Assembly: GCF_013426205.1 (NCBI RefSeq)
Contig: NC_089426.1
Location: 3,782,001 to 3,846,000 of the forward strand
Direction of reading: 5' to 3'
From: Metarhizium brunneum
Lineage: Eukaryota > Ascomycota > Sordariomycetes > Hypocreales > Clavicipitaceae
Length of the DNA: 64,000 nucleotides
The position numbers and the translations under genes are program-made. Positions 12,031 through 25,250 of this stretch are shown here, in pieces (the stretch's first letter is position 1; the number at the start of each line of letters is the position of its first letter). The notes beneath the pieces were generated by a model. The model ran no database searches. It worked only from the letters and a program-made list of their open reading frames with translations, and was not told the origin of the DNA.

Positions 12031-12904
12031 GTAGCGCATTGGACACGCCGTCGTTGGTTGTTTGCGGAGGCGAGGCGAGGCGAGGCGAAACTGGCGTACT
12101 AGACTGGCGTATTAGATATTTGAACCATGGCGATTGGGTATACCTTTATACAACGAGAGGAGTCTTGAATGGGTTCAAGAAATATTTGGGCAAGGCATTG
12201 AACAGGTTCCACCTCTGGCATAATATCATTTTTTTTTATTTTTTCATCATGTTAAGAAGCATCAAAATACATGTGCTGAAGACTTATTACAAGCAATTTA
12301 TTTTAGGGTCTTGAGTAATTGACAGCTGTCACCTCGGATGGGTTAGAGTGACGTGTAGTGTGCTTCTTGTGGTTATCAGTGGGTGTCCCTGCTGAGACGG
12401 CCATCGCTTGTCTAGAAAAGAGTTCAATGTTATCTGATGAACCGAGTCGGGGTAGCGATCTACGGCTCAGACTCTCGGAGAGTTGACGGTGTCCGCCTCC
12501 CGGACTACCATCCGATTTGTTACAGGACTGCCATAAAATCCCTGCACTTCCAAGAAAGCGAGTACAAGAACGGTATTCAAGATGAAAAGAATGACGCAGC
12601 TTGAAAAACGTCTTCCGACAGGCAAATTTATAGCCGTAAATGTGGATGTTGCAATAGGTCACTGATAAAACCAGGTACAGGGTAGGGCTATGCCCAAAAG
12701 CAAGAATATATTAAAAACGCTAAGCACCGCTACCATGCATCTAACCATGTCTACAATGAGTCAAGAAAAAAACACTAATTATGCCCGGACAACGATATGC
12801 AACTTAAACCGCTTTACAGAGTCATCAGTATAAGAAGCCCACCGGACCTGGATCGCGAAATACCCGCCCACGTTTATCGACCATGAGCCAGACCGGGGCT
12901 GCTC
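12031..12904. other. Convergent 3' intergenic region
   Basis: About 870 bp between the NIPA-type gene and the tetraspanin gene, which converge. It is AT-rich, with T-runs near 12229-12245 that suit 3' UTR and polyadenylation signals. A 119-codon antisense frame (12303-12662) has no recognisable domain and was not called. Confidence 0.6.
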
Positions 12905-13738
12905 CTAAAACTGCCTGAAGCCACTCTTCTCGTCAATATGGCGATATCGCTCGCGCTCCTTGCGCTCCTTGAGGAGACACGCAATGGAGAGGATAAGAAT
13001 GGCGTCGAGTCCTAGTTCCCAACTAGCCTTAGCATCGCTACACAACCTACACCTTGTTTCTCGCGAAGGGGGGGGCCAATACATACCGACGATGCCAAAG
13101 AGCGCAGTAAAGATATTGTCGATAAAGGTGTTGGAGAAGCTGGAAATGGCCGTCCCGCAGCCTCGCAGCAGCGCTGCGGCCGCGGGCGAAGGACACGTCG
13201 GATCCGTGACAAACGCCGGCGTCGTGGCATTATAATAGCCGCAGCATTGGAACTACCGGCTCTTCGTATCAGCAAAGACAAATCACCCAACATCAAGGCT
13301 CTGACAAGAAAAAGAGGGAGGCGCGTCAGTTCTTACCGACTGCTGGACGAGGGACTGCACGCCGGGCTCTAGCTCGAGGTACGTCGGGAAGAAGCCGTCC
13401 TTGAGGCGCAGGGTCATGATCCAGAGGTAGACGCCGAGGCAGAGGGTGAAGAGGCCGCACATGGTGATGAGGTAGCCGCCCGCCTTGAGCCACGACCGCA
13501 TGGGCGACATGAGGCCGAGCAGGGTGAAGGCAAAGGTGGCCAGGGTCGCGGCGCCGTTGGCGATGCCCGCCGTCAGCGGGAACATCTGGTACAGCAAGTT
13601 GCGCACCGCCTCCTGGCCGCTCTCGGGCCTGTTGCTCATCATGTTGCGGACGACGAGGGAGAAGCCGAGCTCGAGGCACCCCGACGCCAGGAAGAGGAGG
13701 CTTATGCCGAGCGTCGTGGTGAAGACTTTGTTGGCCAT
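12905..13738 (-). CDS. Fungal tetraspanin, probably Pls1-like
   Basis: Exons 13738..13337, 13252..13087 and 13011..12905 (402+166+107 nt) give 224 residues. Donors are GTAAGA and GTATGT; both acceptors end in TAG. Four membrane helices are visible: near residues 8-30, 55-80 and 88-112, and one after the large loop. The large extracellular loop has the tetraspanin hallmark CCG (Cys137-Cys138-Gly139, at the exon 2 start) and two further cysteines, Cys154 and Cys166, the fungal four-Cys arrangement. The tail is short and charged, ending in RYRHIDEKSGFRQF. Tetraspanins organise membrane microdomains. Fungal Pls1 is needed for penetration-peg formation in plant pathogens and is about this length with a similar CPSPAAAALLRGC loop, so Pls1 is my preferred subgroup from memory of the family. 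Tsp2/Tsp3-type is the alternative. Confidence 0.93.
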
Positions 13739-16700
13739 TTTGGTGCTGCCTCCTTTTATCCGTTCACTCGGTTGTTTCGGCGGGTTATATTGTATTTTTT
13801 TGGTTCTTCAGATCGCCTTTCCCCCCGGGCGCTATTTTTTAAATATACGTTTTGGAACAGGCTGTGGCTCTTCCCCTGGGGTCTCGAGATGCTTCCGGCT
13901 GGTGGTTTGACTCGGGGAGGATCTTTTGTCTACTTCCGGTTCGGGAGGGCGTCCTGCGCCAGGTGTATATACAATGTTCTAATGCGGGAAACAACGACGG
14001 GAGAAGATGAAAAAAGAACAAAAAAAATTATGTCCAGATGGAAATGAAAACGCAACTCCTGGTTTGGCCGAGCGTTTCGAGTCCTGTTCCGGTCATCAAC
14101 GTCATGGGCTGTTTCGGCGTAGTCGAGCGACAAGGAAGAGGAAAGACGGCGGTGTAAACCACAGAAAAAGGAGATGGAAACTGCAAAGGAAGAAGGGTAT
14201 CCGGATACCTGAGGTGAAGGAGGCAGAAAGGCGCACAGCGACCTGCCACCAAGAAAGAAGGTTTACAATATTAGTGAGGGAAACAGGGCAACTGGCGAGT
14301 GGACACACGACGACTGTGCCGGCTGTAGATACATTGCACAGCAAACTCCATGTCGCCGTTTCTGCAGCAGATTGGCCTGGTGCGACTTGGTACCCAGGAT
14401 TGAGCACGGTCTGACGGTTCTCGTTTCAGGGCGGTGTCAAGACTCAGTGCGCACCCCTTGGCACGGGCCACTTCCGTGGTCGGCGGCCAATCAGCGCGCG
14501 CCATACGCTCCCAAGTCGCCTGATTAGGAGGTTCTGATCCATTTTGAGTTTGGGACACCCTGCAACCGGTTTGGGCGGTTTGGGCGGTGATTTGGCGCCG
14601 GGTGCAGAGCGGCCTGCCAATCAACATGGAATGAGCATTGGCGAGTGTCGGGTTCGCACGGGCTAGCACGGGGCAGGGCGGGCTTGGAGCGGTATCATTC
14701 AATGGCAATTTTATTGCTGTGGGAGTGCAGAATACGGAGTATGCTGGCGACGAGGCCGTGCGACCACGTGAAGGTGAGGCTGTCAATGTCTACGTGCCCG
14801 TGCCCGCGACGACAAATGTATGTACATATGTCTTGCGGACATTATTACCTAGTAATTCGACTATAATATCAGATCCCAGTGCCAACCACGGAAACTGCGG
14901 AACTACTAGTACTACTAGTACTACGGAGCAAGGCCATCGAGATTCAACGGCTGAGTGCTTCTCCCCATCTCTGATCTAATTAATACAACTCCGCCCCAGC
15001 CCACTGCCGACTGCGCCTTGGGACGCATGGACGGTGCCTCTCATCGCCCACAGGAACTTAATTCTGATAGACGTGAATGTTCTGGATACCACACCCGATA
15101 GTCTCTACCTAGGCATGTATGTGCATGTGTCTAATGTACGTGTATTACATACATACATACACAGTCCCTGCGATGGACCTTTTTTATCTTGGCAGACTTG
15201 CCAGAACCGCACATGCCAGATTACTACTACGTACCCGCAAGCACGTGTGGCCTCCTTAACTGACATAATCATTGTATTAGCAACGGCCTAAAAAGGCTTG
15301 ACAAGACCCAAAATCCCGGCGTTGATCTCGCCAATGATCTGAGCAACGACTCCTCGAAATGGAAGGGACGGATCATCCGGTCCATGGACGAGTCGAGTCG
15401 GGCTTGGCATTGGTCATGCACCGCGGTATACCGAGTATCTGCCTCTTTGTAGTACGTACATACAACAACATGCGGAGTATACTCGGCATGCTCCGCTCAA
15501 TAATTATTATATGTACGCATGGTAATATTTGCCTGTCAACACCGTTAGCCTATCCGAGTCCATGATTATGGCATCTGACAGACGCCTTGCGGTATTATTA
15601 AAACGGCTTGCGAGCCCTGCACTGTCTGCTCCATTGTCGCCGATTGGCCTTGTCCTCTGCCCTTGGGTGCGCGGAAAGGGGCCAAGATGGATAATTTATG
15701 GTAGGATTAGGATTCGCATTTGATAAGAAAAATTTTTCTATCTCCTGATGGATTTCATTCAGCGAAATGCTGAGCTGAAGTTGCCTGCGACTCTCTTGCT
15801 AGCTCAACTAGGGGATGATGAGCCCTCACAGGGTCACCAACAATCGGGGTTACTTACTAGTACTAGTATTACTAGTATTGCCGGAGCAAAGGGCGCCTCT
15901 TTTTTGGTTGTTCCAGGGGAGTACTGACATAAATAACTGCATGCTGTTGTGCATACATGCGAGGAAGTATTACCTGTGCAAAAGCCCTCCGCGCCGAGTA
16001 TCCCAATAGCCTTTGGCCCATTGTTCCATCGATGCATTTGGTCATTTGGGTATTGGACCATATGTGTATTATATTATGCCTTGATTTCACACTGATAATG
16101 CCGCGGCATGTGGCTGGCGACTTGATTCGATTCACTAGGACATCGAGGTGTCGTGTTGTTTGTCGTAGTCTTTGCCGATTCCCAAGTACACAAGCAACAC
16201 ATCTATGTACCACCACCGCCCGAGAGCCGGATGTCGGCCGGCCCAACTATCAAGTTCAACGAAAATAGCAGACCAAACAGACAGACAGACAAACCCCCGT
16301 GTCGAAGCAAACGGAGACACCATCCACAGTGTTTATTTGCCCCTGGTTCTCGTCTTCATGGGTGATGCTTGAATCGCCAACCGCAGGAGCGTGCGCACAC
16401 TGTGCCATCCAAGACTAGCTGCCGGAAGGGGGAAAGCGCCTGATCTTCCTCCAGCCCTGGCCACAGTCGTGCATTTGACAATCGGGGTGGAACCCCGGAT
16501 GCCATATGTATTGCATTTATGTACCGAGAGAGATGTTGTCTAGTTCGATACTCCGTACCTCAGGGCTGCCTAGGTACTAGTAGTAGTCGTTGGACAGGTT
16601 CCCTTGTCGTTGTGTCGTCGCCAAATACTTTTGTTGAAATTGTGTCCCAGATAAATCCCCAAGTCCATCCAATCCGGCGCAGGCAGTTTGGCAACGGCCG

Positions 16701-19700
16701 TCTCATCGCCACACATCTATCATCGTACGGCCCAACTTGGGAGCCAAGCCTGCCGTCATTCGTTAGCCGACTTCTTCATCGAAGCTCCAGCATGGACCCA
16801 GGTCCCGCTGTGGGTTTGCCAATAATCATGGACAGGCCAGGGAAGAGACTTCAATTTCTTGGTCACAAGTCCTCCTGCAACTCAGCAGGCCCAGCTACCG
16901 CGTCGAGGCTCGGAAATGGTTCTAATAGCTCCAGGCTGTGCTGTCATCTGCAAACTATCGTATTGAGGCCGCCTTTGATGAGCAAAATGGCCAAGTGTGT
17001 TGAACAAATTGTACTGCTAATCTGTGCAATGGCTCCATCGTGAGGTAGTACAACAGCAATACTCTTGCGGGGTACGGAGTACTCGCCACCTCTAACTCCA
17101 TTACGCCATGTCCAACTTGGGTCGTGTTTGGCAATTGTTCTAATAGTACGTAGTAGTACTGGTGGTGGTAGCTACTATTCTACTAAGTCAGTACCTTGTC
17201 TTATGTTTTCGATCGCTCCATCGCAGCCATAGGCGTGGTCAAATGACCCGATAGCCGAGATTCTGGCAACAGCTCGCCGCAAAAGCTGCCCTAAGGCGGG
17301 TTGTCTCGTTGTTCCACGCGCACAAACTCTCTCTTTTTTCTTCAAAGAACGGCTCGTTCGGGGCCTTTTGTTGCTCGTCCATCATGCCAAATTTTGAAGG
17401 TTAGAGGTGGCTTGTGAGCAAAAATCGTCATTCCCGAGCACAGTTTCGATCTCCACAGTCTGCTACTACCTAGGTGATGCATGCACGGATAAATTTGTTG
17501 GCGAGGATAACGACGACGGGTGAGAACAACTCATTACCGTGTCCCGCCGTTATTGTACATATGTATGTACTTCTCAGGCAAGTGCGCTTGCGGTGGTACT
17601 TGTTGGCCAAGGGATCATCATTGTACATCTCCGCGAACTAGCCAGGGGGGTTTGTTCGGGGCCTCGTGCTTTGAAGACCGCATCAGCCTCGATAGCCCCT
17701 ACAATGCCAGCATGTGTTTCGAGTCAGACAAGAGACATGCTGGTCAACTGGTGTAACCAGTACGATGTAGGTAGGGTATTGACGCACTGAGCGGCTGTGA
17801 TGAGCACGTTGTCGGCTCAAAAACTGTGGATGCATTAACTAGCAGTGGCGACCTGCGCCTAGCGATGCGAGCTATTTATCGGCATCCTATTTGCTGAATT
17901 TGCGTGAGTTGGTCTTTTGGGGGATTGTTTGATGCGGGAGAGACCGAGACCACAGTCAATGGGGAGTACGGAATATTAGAATGCTTATCCGCTCATTGAC
18001 AGCCGAATCAACCAAACACGGCACCGCCGCATCCCTACCTCTCTCTTCCATCTAACAACTCCGTACTCCGTAAAAGGTTACCGTTCCACGTGTGTGGAAC
18101 ATCCGACCGAGTCCTTCCCACGCCTTTTACATCTTCCGGGAGAAGACGTGGTGCTTGGGAGCATTTTCGGCAGAAGGGCAGAAGGGCAGAAGGGAGGCTG
18201 GTGCACATGCATAGGCGCGACCCGTGGCTCATGATAGTGGCGAGCGGGGCCGAGTCATCCTGGGGGGAACTTTGGCGGGTGGGCCAGACGTCTGGAGACC
18301 TGTGGCAGTAGTTAGCGTGCTTTTTTTTATCTGAGAGGATTGCCAGGACTGCGGCTGGCTAGCTGGAATCCACATGTCTCTAGGGCTTGGTCAACGACTC
18401 CAAGGTCCTCTTCTACTACTACTACTACTAGTATTACTATCACCCCGGCATGCATGTTCTCTGGCCCTGCAAGAACAGCCGCGAGGAAAAGCATCTGGCC
18501 ATGGCCTCCTAGTAGTATTACCAGCCAGTTTCACGGGTTAGTGGGACCACAAACAAGAACCAGTTCCGAAACAACAGTCAGCACTGCCCCCGAGGACAGG
18601 ATACTCTTAGGGGTTTTTGAAGGAACCAGGGCCAGCATTTTGAAGCAGAAAACCGACGTCATACAAGCCAGCAAAAGCCGTGTATTGACTCCTGAATAAA
18701 AGGCCGTACTCGTGTTCATATTGTATAGTGATGAGGATTTCCGTTGACATGTTCGATGATGACATGTTGTATTATGATGTGGATTCTGCATGTACAAGTA
18801 TCAACATCCAGGTTCCCTCTGTCGGCGGGATGGATAGAGATGGTGGCTTGATATGCTTTCGATTGGGGATGCTCGGAGCCAATGGCGTCGGGATGACGAG
18901 GGAATCTTACCCGATTCTCGCCCCTGATGACCCGCCGTCCTGTTGGTAATGCGAATTTCTATCTGGTGACCAATTAATTTGGCCCAGTCTCCCAACTGCG
19001 GGCAATGCAGGCTGCAATACAAGTCAAATTGTCCAGGTTATATGCGAACTATCGACGGGCCGGCCTGGCACATACATACGTATTCCGTACATAGCTTGTA
19101 TGGGCTGTCTCTTGCCGATGAAAATCGTCCAAGGAAGCGCAGTGGTTTACTCGGGGTTTGTACTCCGTACTCCGTAGACTACCTTCTATTACCTAGGTAG
19201 TCAATATCAGCAAACAAGGAGCATGCATGGATGGAGCATGGAAGCCGCAGATGTGCACACCTACTGCAACCTGGCCGTCAGCCCTCCACAACACAGGGCT
19301 GGGCGGCTTGGGTGGGCGGTCCTAGTAGTACTATTTGCTGGTGTTGAGTTGCCGGTGGGTTTTTCGCTTCCGCGTTTCTGCGTCGTTGGATTTCCGCGTC
19401 TCTGCGCCTGCGAGTCAACAGACTTGACAAGACTGTCTGACGTGACTGTATGACTGACTAGGCGGGTACCCTGTGCCTGGGAGGGAGAGATGTTCCGAGG
19501 CAGTCAAGACGGCTTGACGGGGGCATCTGGCGACTGGGTGGTGTGCGAGAGTGCGCGAAGGAGGAGGATGTGGGATAGGAATAACGTGCGAGGTGTCAGT
19601 CTGGGTGTTCGCATGATGGCGGCTCGGTTGCTCTTTGGCTGTCCTCTGGACTCGCCCTGCTGTCGCCAAGTCAAGTCAACAAGACATGAAATGCAATATT

Positions 19701-21468
19701 GTCGTGTAGCAACTGATTGCAGACATGAGGATGGCTCGAGCCGCAGACACACTGTGTAACGACTGTGCACATCGCGGCTGACATCCCATCTTTGCCATCA
19801 TTTCTAAGTCGACCACCGACCCATGCCTGTTTTGGACCCGCTTGAACCCACCCAGCCAACGGACCTTCATTCCAGCACAGGTGCAGCAATGCAAATGCTT
19901 GGTTCACGGCATTGGACCCCACCAGCCTGTTCGACAAGCCCCAGCGAGCAACCCCAGCGAGCGAGAAGAGGAAAAAAAAAGGACCACCAGATTGACCCCA
20001 GCCGGTTCCTCCCCCTGGCCTGCCACCGCGCCACCCTCTCCGAAGTTTGCCCAGTGCCATCATTCTCGTGCCAGTCATTGTCACCGTCCTCTCCACCCGG
20101 CCTGGTGAATCTGGGCGGCCAGTGATATGCCCGTCTGCCGTCGTCTCTCCTGCCTAGTCCCAATTTTGTCGTCAAGGCGGAAGAGGGCAGCACGGCCAGC
20201 CAGCCAGGTGCCAGCATCTGCCATCCATCATCCACTTCTCATCATCCCCCTCATCAATCCCCCCATCCCCCCCTCATCACCATCTCAAGAATCCACCATA
20301 CAGTACGAGATAGTGCGTATGTAATAATATCATGTACATACCTACTCATGCACTGAATGTACTCCGTACAATGTACATGCACTTACATCCATCGCTGAGA
20401 AAGACACTCAGTCGGACTGGTCGCCATCCGTACATGCAAGCCCAGGCCGTTCCTTCCTTCTGGGTGCCTCGTGCTTTCCCTGTACCGTGCCTTGTTATCG
20501 CCTCCCCCGAGCTCGCATATCGCCCCGTCGAGCGCTCCGTCGACGGCCAGGTTTCGTGCGTCAAGGCCATCTCTGTAGTTAGGAGTGACAGATGACAAGC
20601 CGTTGCTGCTGGAACGATGCAAGAGACGCTGTCTGGCGCAATAAAGGCATTGCACGAGACGGCCAAGACGAGCAACACGGGGACGCCAACCGAAACAACC
20701 TCTCCGGCCTGTTGCCTGTGCTCGCTTCCTTCCGCCACGCGCATCCACCCCCAATCCACTTCAGTCGTCACGAAGACGCCAGACTCAATCCAGCAGACCA
20801 CGCCCCCAACCCGGTCCTGTCTCTCGTGCCTGTTCTCAAGTACCAGACTGCCTCGCCGGCGTCCAGCGGCAAGCACCACAGTGTCCCAGTCACCGTCCGC
20901 CGGTGCCAGGCCCGCTGGGTCTACTGGCCTGCCTCCCCCGGCCACCAGACAGCCAGACGCCAGGCTGCACGCCCAGGCCGGCTGCTGTAAGCAAGTCGCT
21001 TCTTCTGCGACACAAAGCACGCGAGGGCTCTCAGGGTATTCAAGAGCACCGCGCTCGACCACAAGGCACCTGCCTCCCTCCCTCCTCCGCTCGCACCGCC
21101 AGATCCAGTATAGATCCATCGGCACCACGCTCAAAACAGCATCTCCACCACTTTGTTCCCTTTTCAGTCAACTTTCAAGACGTCGACTTGTACAAGAGCT
21201 GATTGTCAATTTGGACAGCTCTTTTTGCTGCAAAGCTGCTTCATCTTGGGCCTCGTCGCGCTCTAGCCAAGTCCTGCTGTGCGCGAATCGTCCGATTGAC
21301 TTAGTCACCGTCTCGTGGATCTACTTGGCCGTTGACTGCTGCTCCTCCCGCCACCCGACTTTCTCTTTCCTCATCATCCCCGGAACTAACGTGTCGAGAG
21401 ATCGACAGCTGCCGCGTTGGACCCTTGAGCTTGATCCAAAGGAGCAATAAAAAAAGAAAACAGCAATA
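13739..21468. other. 7.7-kb gene-free interval upstream of the tetraspanin and MCM1-like genes
   Basis: A divergent interval between the tetraspanin (-) and the MADS-box gene (+). Six copies of the dispersed TACTCCGTA/TACGGAGTA motif are scattered at 14733, 16549, 17073, 18064, 19161/19168 and 20360, together with TAC/TAG trinucleotide runs (14902-14924, 15851-15880, 18412-18440). The last kilobase is pyrimidine-rich and probably a long 5' leader of the MADS-box gene. No coding gene with recognisable domains or matching splice sites was found. Confidence 0.55.
18412..18440. repeat. Imperfect (TAC)n/TAG microsatellite
   Basis: A run of CTA/TAC triplets broken by a central CTAGTA palindrome. 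Similar short TACTAG-rich tracts occur at 14902-14924, 15851-15880, 16574-16588 and 50838-50853, all intergenic. Confidence 0.75.
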
Positions 21469-22618
21469 ATGGCCGACATTACCGACCAGCACGACCAGAC
21501 CTCGCCTACCGAGCTTGACGAGTCGCAGTCGGTTGGCAACGGCAGCGCCGCCGCAGAGAGCCGTGGCATCAAGCGCCAGCGTCAATCTGCCGGCGACGAC
21601 GACGATGACGACGACGAGAAGGGCGGCCGCGAGCGTCGCAAGATTGAAATTAAATTCATTAGCGACAAGAGTCGCCGTCACATTACCTTTTCGAAGCGCA
21701 AGGCCGGTATTATGAAAAAGGTTCGTCCTCACCTAACTTCGGCTGCCCCCCCCCTTCTCTCTTCGGATCTGAAAATACCACTGCATTGCCAACTTTTGGA
21801 TTTGCCATCTCATATGAACCTCAATTCTGTTGATTCATCATCATTCATCGCGTCACGCATCTTGCTCCGAGCCGAGATGCAAATCTCTGCTTCGCTAAAA
21901 TGATGGTTGTTCGCATTTTGCTGACTATTTGCACGCAGGCGTACGAACTCTCAGTTTTGACCGGCACCCAAGTTCTCCTCCTCGTCGTTTCTGAAACGGG
22001 CCTCGTCTATACCTTTACCACCCCAAAATTACAGCCGCTGGTCACCAAGGCGGAAGGTAAAAACTTGATTCAGGTAGGTCTATATTTTCGCCTGCAGCGG
22101 GCAGCAACATGCACGGATGCACCTCTGATCTCGCGCTTTGCGCCGTCGAGTGGACCATTCGTTTTTGTGTTCCGACATTGCGCTAGACCCTCTGGATAGC
22201 TTCCCTTTCCTCCTTTCAGCTGACAAATGCTGCGATTACAACCTTTTTGCACTTGGCATTGCTCTGTCTCTTTGATTCTTCTTTATTGTACTTGGAGGAA
22301 ACGCAATACGCTAACATTGAACCTTCACAGGCATGTCTCAACGCTCCCGAGCCTACGCCTGGCAATGAGAACGGTGTGGACGGTGGGGACCAGGTTGAGT
22401 CGCCCGAGGATTCGGCCGCACAGCATATGCCTCCTCAAGGCGGCAGACCGGGCATGCCACAGAACCCTCACATGCCAGGGAATTACATGCCCAATATGCC
22501 CATGGATGCTCAACAAGCTCTCGCTTATCAGAGCTATGTACAACAGCGCAACCAAGGTTACGGCTCAGGAATGCCTCCGCAGGGAGGCATGCCGCCTAGC
22601 AGCCACCACCAGTCATGA
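21469..22618 (+). CDS. MCM1: MADS-box transcription factor, Mcm1/SRF type
   Basis: Exons 21469..21720, 21939..22073 and 22331..22618 encode 224 residues. Introns of 218 and 257 nt have donors GTTCGT and GTAGGT and acceptors GCAG and ACAG, all phase 0. An Asp run at residues 43-49 precedes the MADS domain (about 53-108). The domain starts GRERRKIEIKFISDKSRRHI and continues TFSKRKAGIMKK, then after the first splice AYELSVLTGTQVLLLVVSET, with the SRF-like extension to about residue 130. The rest is Gln/Met/Pro-rich, a likely activation region with repeated MPPQGG. Mcm1 binds CArG-like boxes with partners such as mating-type and Ste12-like factors and controls mating, cell-cycle and development genes. 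The gene has an unusually long, pyrimidine-rich upstream region containing an in-frame open frame that stops 18 nt before the ATG. Confidence 0.97.
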
Positions 22619-25250
22619 TTAGGATGATGAGCGGGAGTAAAATATTGTGAGGTTGCCGGCTGGATAGAACACGGGCGAACTTCGGGTGCAGCGCGTGGCA
22701 CACCAGCGGTAAACCTTGGCCATATCTTCTGGACGTTGCCATATTATTTTGCGGGGCTTTGGTGATTCGGCGTTGATGACGTGTTGGGATGCTGTTTTTT
22801 CGTCACTTTTTTTTTCCCTCAAAAAAACCTCGATTTACAATTTGTCGGACCGTTCTTTGTGTCATCAGAAAACCAAAAGAATTTCTCAAGTCGCAAGGAT
22901 TGTTCTTTCCTGAGATGTCCTTTGCCATGATGATTCTTGGCAGTGCTGGCGTTGATACCGTCAAAAAATGAATGGATCCCATTCCTCGTCTTTGACCTAT
23001 CACCTGGGGTACTGTTCTATCTCGAGGATCAATGAGGTGGGTTGGTTGGGTGTGTTATGGGATGATTGCGATTACGCACCGAACGATGTGAAGCGAGAAT
23101 CACACAAGCTGTCTTGGTGGCTGCTGAACTAGTCACTGCATGTTCAAGGGCGGAGTCTGTGGTTCAAGCGCAGATGAATGCACGAGGGTACGAACTTTTG
23201 ACGACGGAGCGGTGAAAACAGTTCTAGGTCAACCTGGACAAGTCAAAAATACTGAAACGTCTTGCAGAGCGGTTGAGTACCGCTCAGGGCCCTCGTTTCG
23301 ACTTGTTTGTCTTGCCTGGTTATGTAGTTCAATCGCTTATGGGCCTTGCCTTGTTTATTCTCCGACATTTTTCTTTTTCATTTTTCTTTTCTTTTTATCT
23401 AATTCAGTACCTGACGACGTGGCGGCAGTGGTTGATTTGCTGAAGAGAGAGGAGAGGGTCGATGGTGGTCGGTTGCCGACCAAAAAGTGTACGATACTTC
23501 CTTTAGTCCCTTATGTAGTAAAGTCTACTCCATAGAGAAAAGACTCGAGCAAGTGCGTCTACGCAATTTTTTTTTTCTTTAGTTGGGCTACCTCTTCGAG
23601 TCGGTGGTGTTGCATGCATATGAGACCACCCCGGCCTCTCGATGAATTAGGCGTGGGCGTGGGCGTTTTGGCTTTTTGTCGTCGATCGAACACCAATGTT
23701 GACATGAACTGTCCAGATGCGGCATAGAGCGAGCTGGAAGTGAATTTTTGCCTCTGTAAGGCTGAACCGCATCTTGCTTGATTCGGGGCGCTGGGGGCTG
23801 ATACGGAAGGAGTAGCCCATCTCCCGACGCGCTTTCACATGGCACCAGACCAGACCTTGCTTACCTTGGCGAAGGGGGCCGATGGAGGAGACGCGCCATG
23901 CCCGACTTGGACGGGTTGAAAGCCTGTGTCCCCGTGATGTGTGGCGATGATATCCAACATGAATGGTGGTAGTATGTAAGTAGTATAAATGAGAAGAAGA
24001 GACGTCGCCGGGTCTGGGTACCCACTGCCGAGTTTTTTTTTCTTTTTTCTTTTTCTTCTTGTTTGCCAGAACGCGTGGCGCGGGAGGGTGTCTGCGAGGA
24101 GTTTGGGGGCCACGACGACCGCATTGGGAGCACTGCCTTTTTGGGGAGGGAGCCGTGTCGTGATTGGGGATGGCGCGGGACGGGCCACCCGACGGGGGAT
24201 CTTTGGAGTTGGACGGGTTGACGATGTTGGGGGGGTGCGGGCTTGGTTAGGCAGGTTTCCGGGACTGGGTTTTGAAGAAGCGGCGCGTGTCTTTGAGCCT
24301 GAGGTGGATGATTATGATGGAGGCGGGCGTGCTGTTTCTTGAGAGTGGGTTTGGCACTATTGGGTTTGAGTTGTGGTGGTTTTTGTAAAAGGGCGATTTA
24401 CTGGGGGGTGGTTTGGGTGCGTGTAATGGCTGAGGCGGCGGCTATGTGAGTATGGAGGTGTATATGCGGTTATATTTGGAGCGAGCAATTGGTCACAGAC
24501 GAACGGCAGAAGAGGCGTAATTAATTGGTAAAAGACCAAGTTGGTTATGGTAGTTGCGGGTGAAACTGATGTGGTTGATAGTGAGTGGGTGAAGGATGAC
24601 CTGCGCAAGTAGGTTACTATAGGTAATCAACTAGTTGCAATAAACACCAACTAGACACTAGTTTAGACCAGCGGATTTAGGACCATCGAAAACCTAGCCA
24701 ATGTCAGTTCTGCCGACTCTACCCAGGTATTTCTGTCGTCCAGCTTCGACGTGCATTCTGCGTTCCGACAGCACCTCACTTAGTCATCATTGCAAGTGCC
24801 CCCGCCACGGAGTAAAGTCGCTCCAGTTCCGCATGCGGCCTGGTGCTTGAGCACATTTGAGAAGGTTTTTTAACCTCTGCCCACTTGGACACATCCACAA
24901 GGTACCTGTACAATCGGTACTTCTTTTTTTTTGCGGCACCGCGACATTTTCTCATGAAGCCGTTTCGCTTGTTTGTTCTTCACGAGGGACTTTTGACGAG
25001 CCAACTTGACCTGCCAGCGGGGTGGAAAACGATTTTCATTAAATAATTTGAAGCTCCATCACCTACATCCAGGTAGGTCTACGTAAGAAAACAAAGACTG
25101 CTTGTATCCACGCCCGCTTGTAAAATATGCCCAGCCCAATGCGCCGTCTCGCCCGTGTAGTAGTACCATCATCGTCCAGCCCGTATCGTGAGAAGCAACG
25201 GGGCTGTAATTCTTCTAAACTGCATCACTCCAGGAGTATTGTACCCGGTG
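22619..25250. other. 2.6-kb gene-free interval
   Basis: Lies between the 3' ends of the MADS-box gene (+) and the copper transporter (-). It holds their 3' UTRs and several T-runs (22798-22816, 24034-24060). On the minus strand a possible two-exon small reading frame near 23940-23648 can be drawn (donor GTAAGC at about 23867), but it has no recognisable product, so it is not called. GC-skewed G/T-rich sequence fills 24060-24450. Confidence 0.5.

Noticed and set aside
20346..21134. 262-codon minus-strand frame upstream of MCM1
   Set aside because: It overlaps a longer plus-strand frame, has low-complexity composition and no domain or splice context; most likely an antisense shadow of a GC-rich leader.
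23648..23940. Two-exon small minus-strand gene
   Set aside because: A GT-AG intron can be drawn, but the ~60-residue product has no recognised relative and the start is arbitrary.
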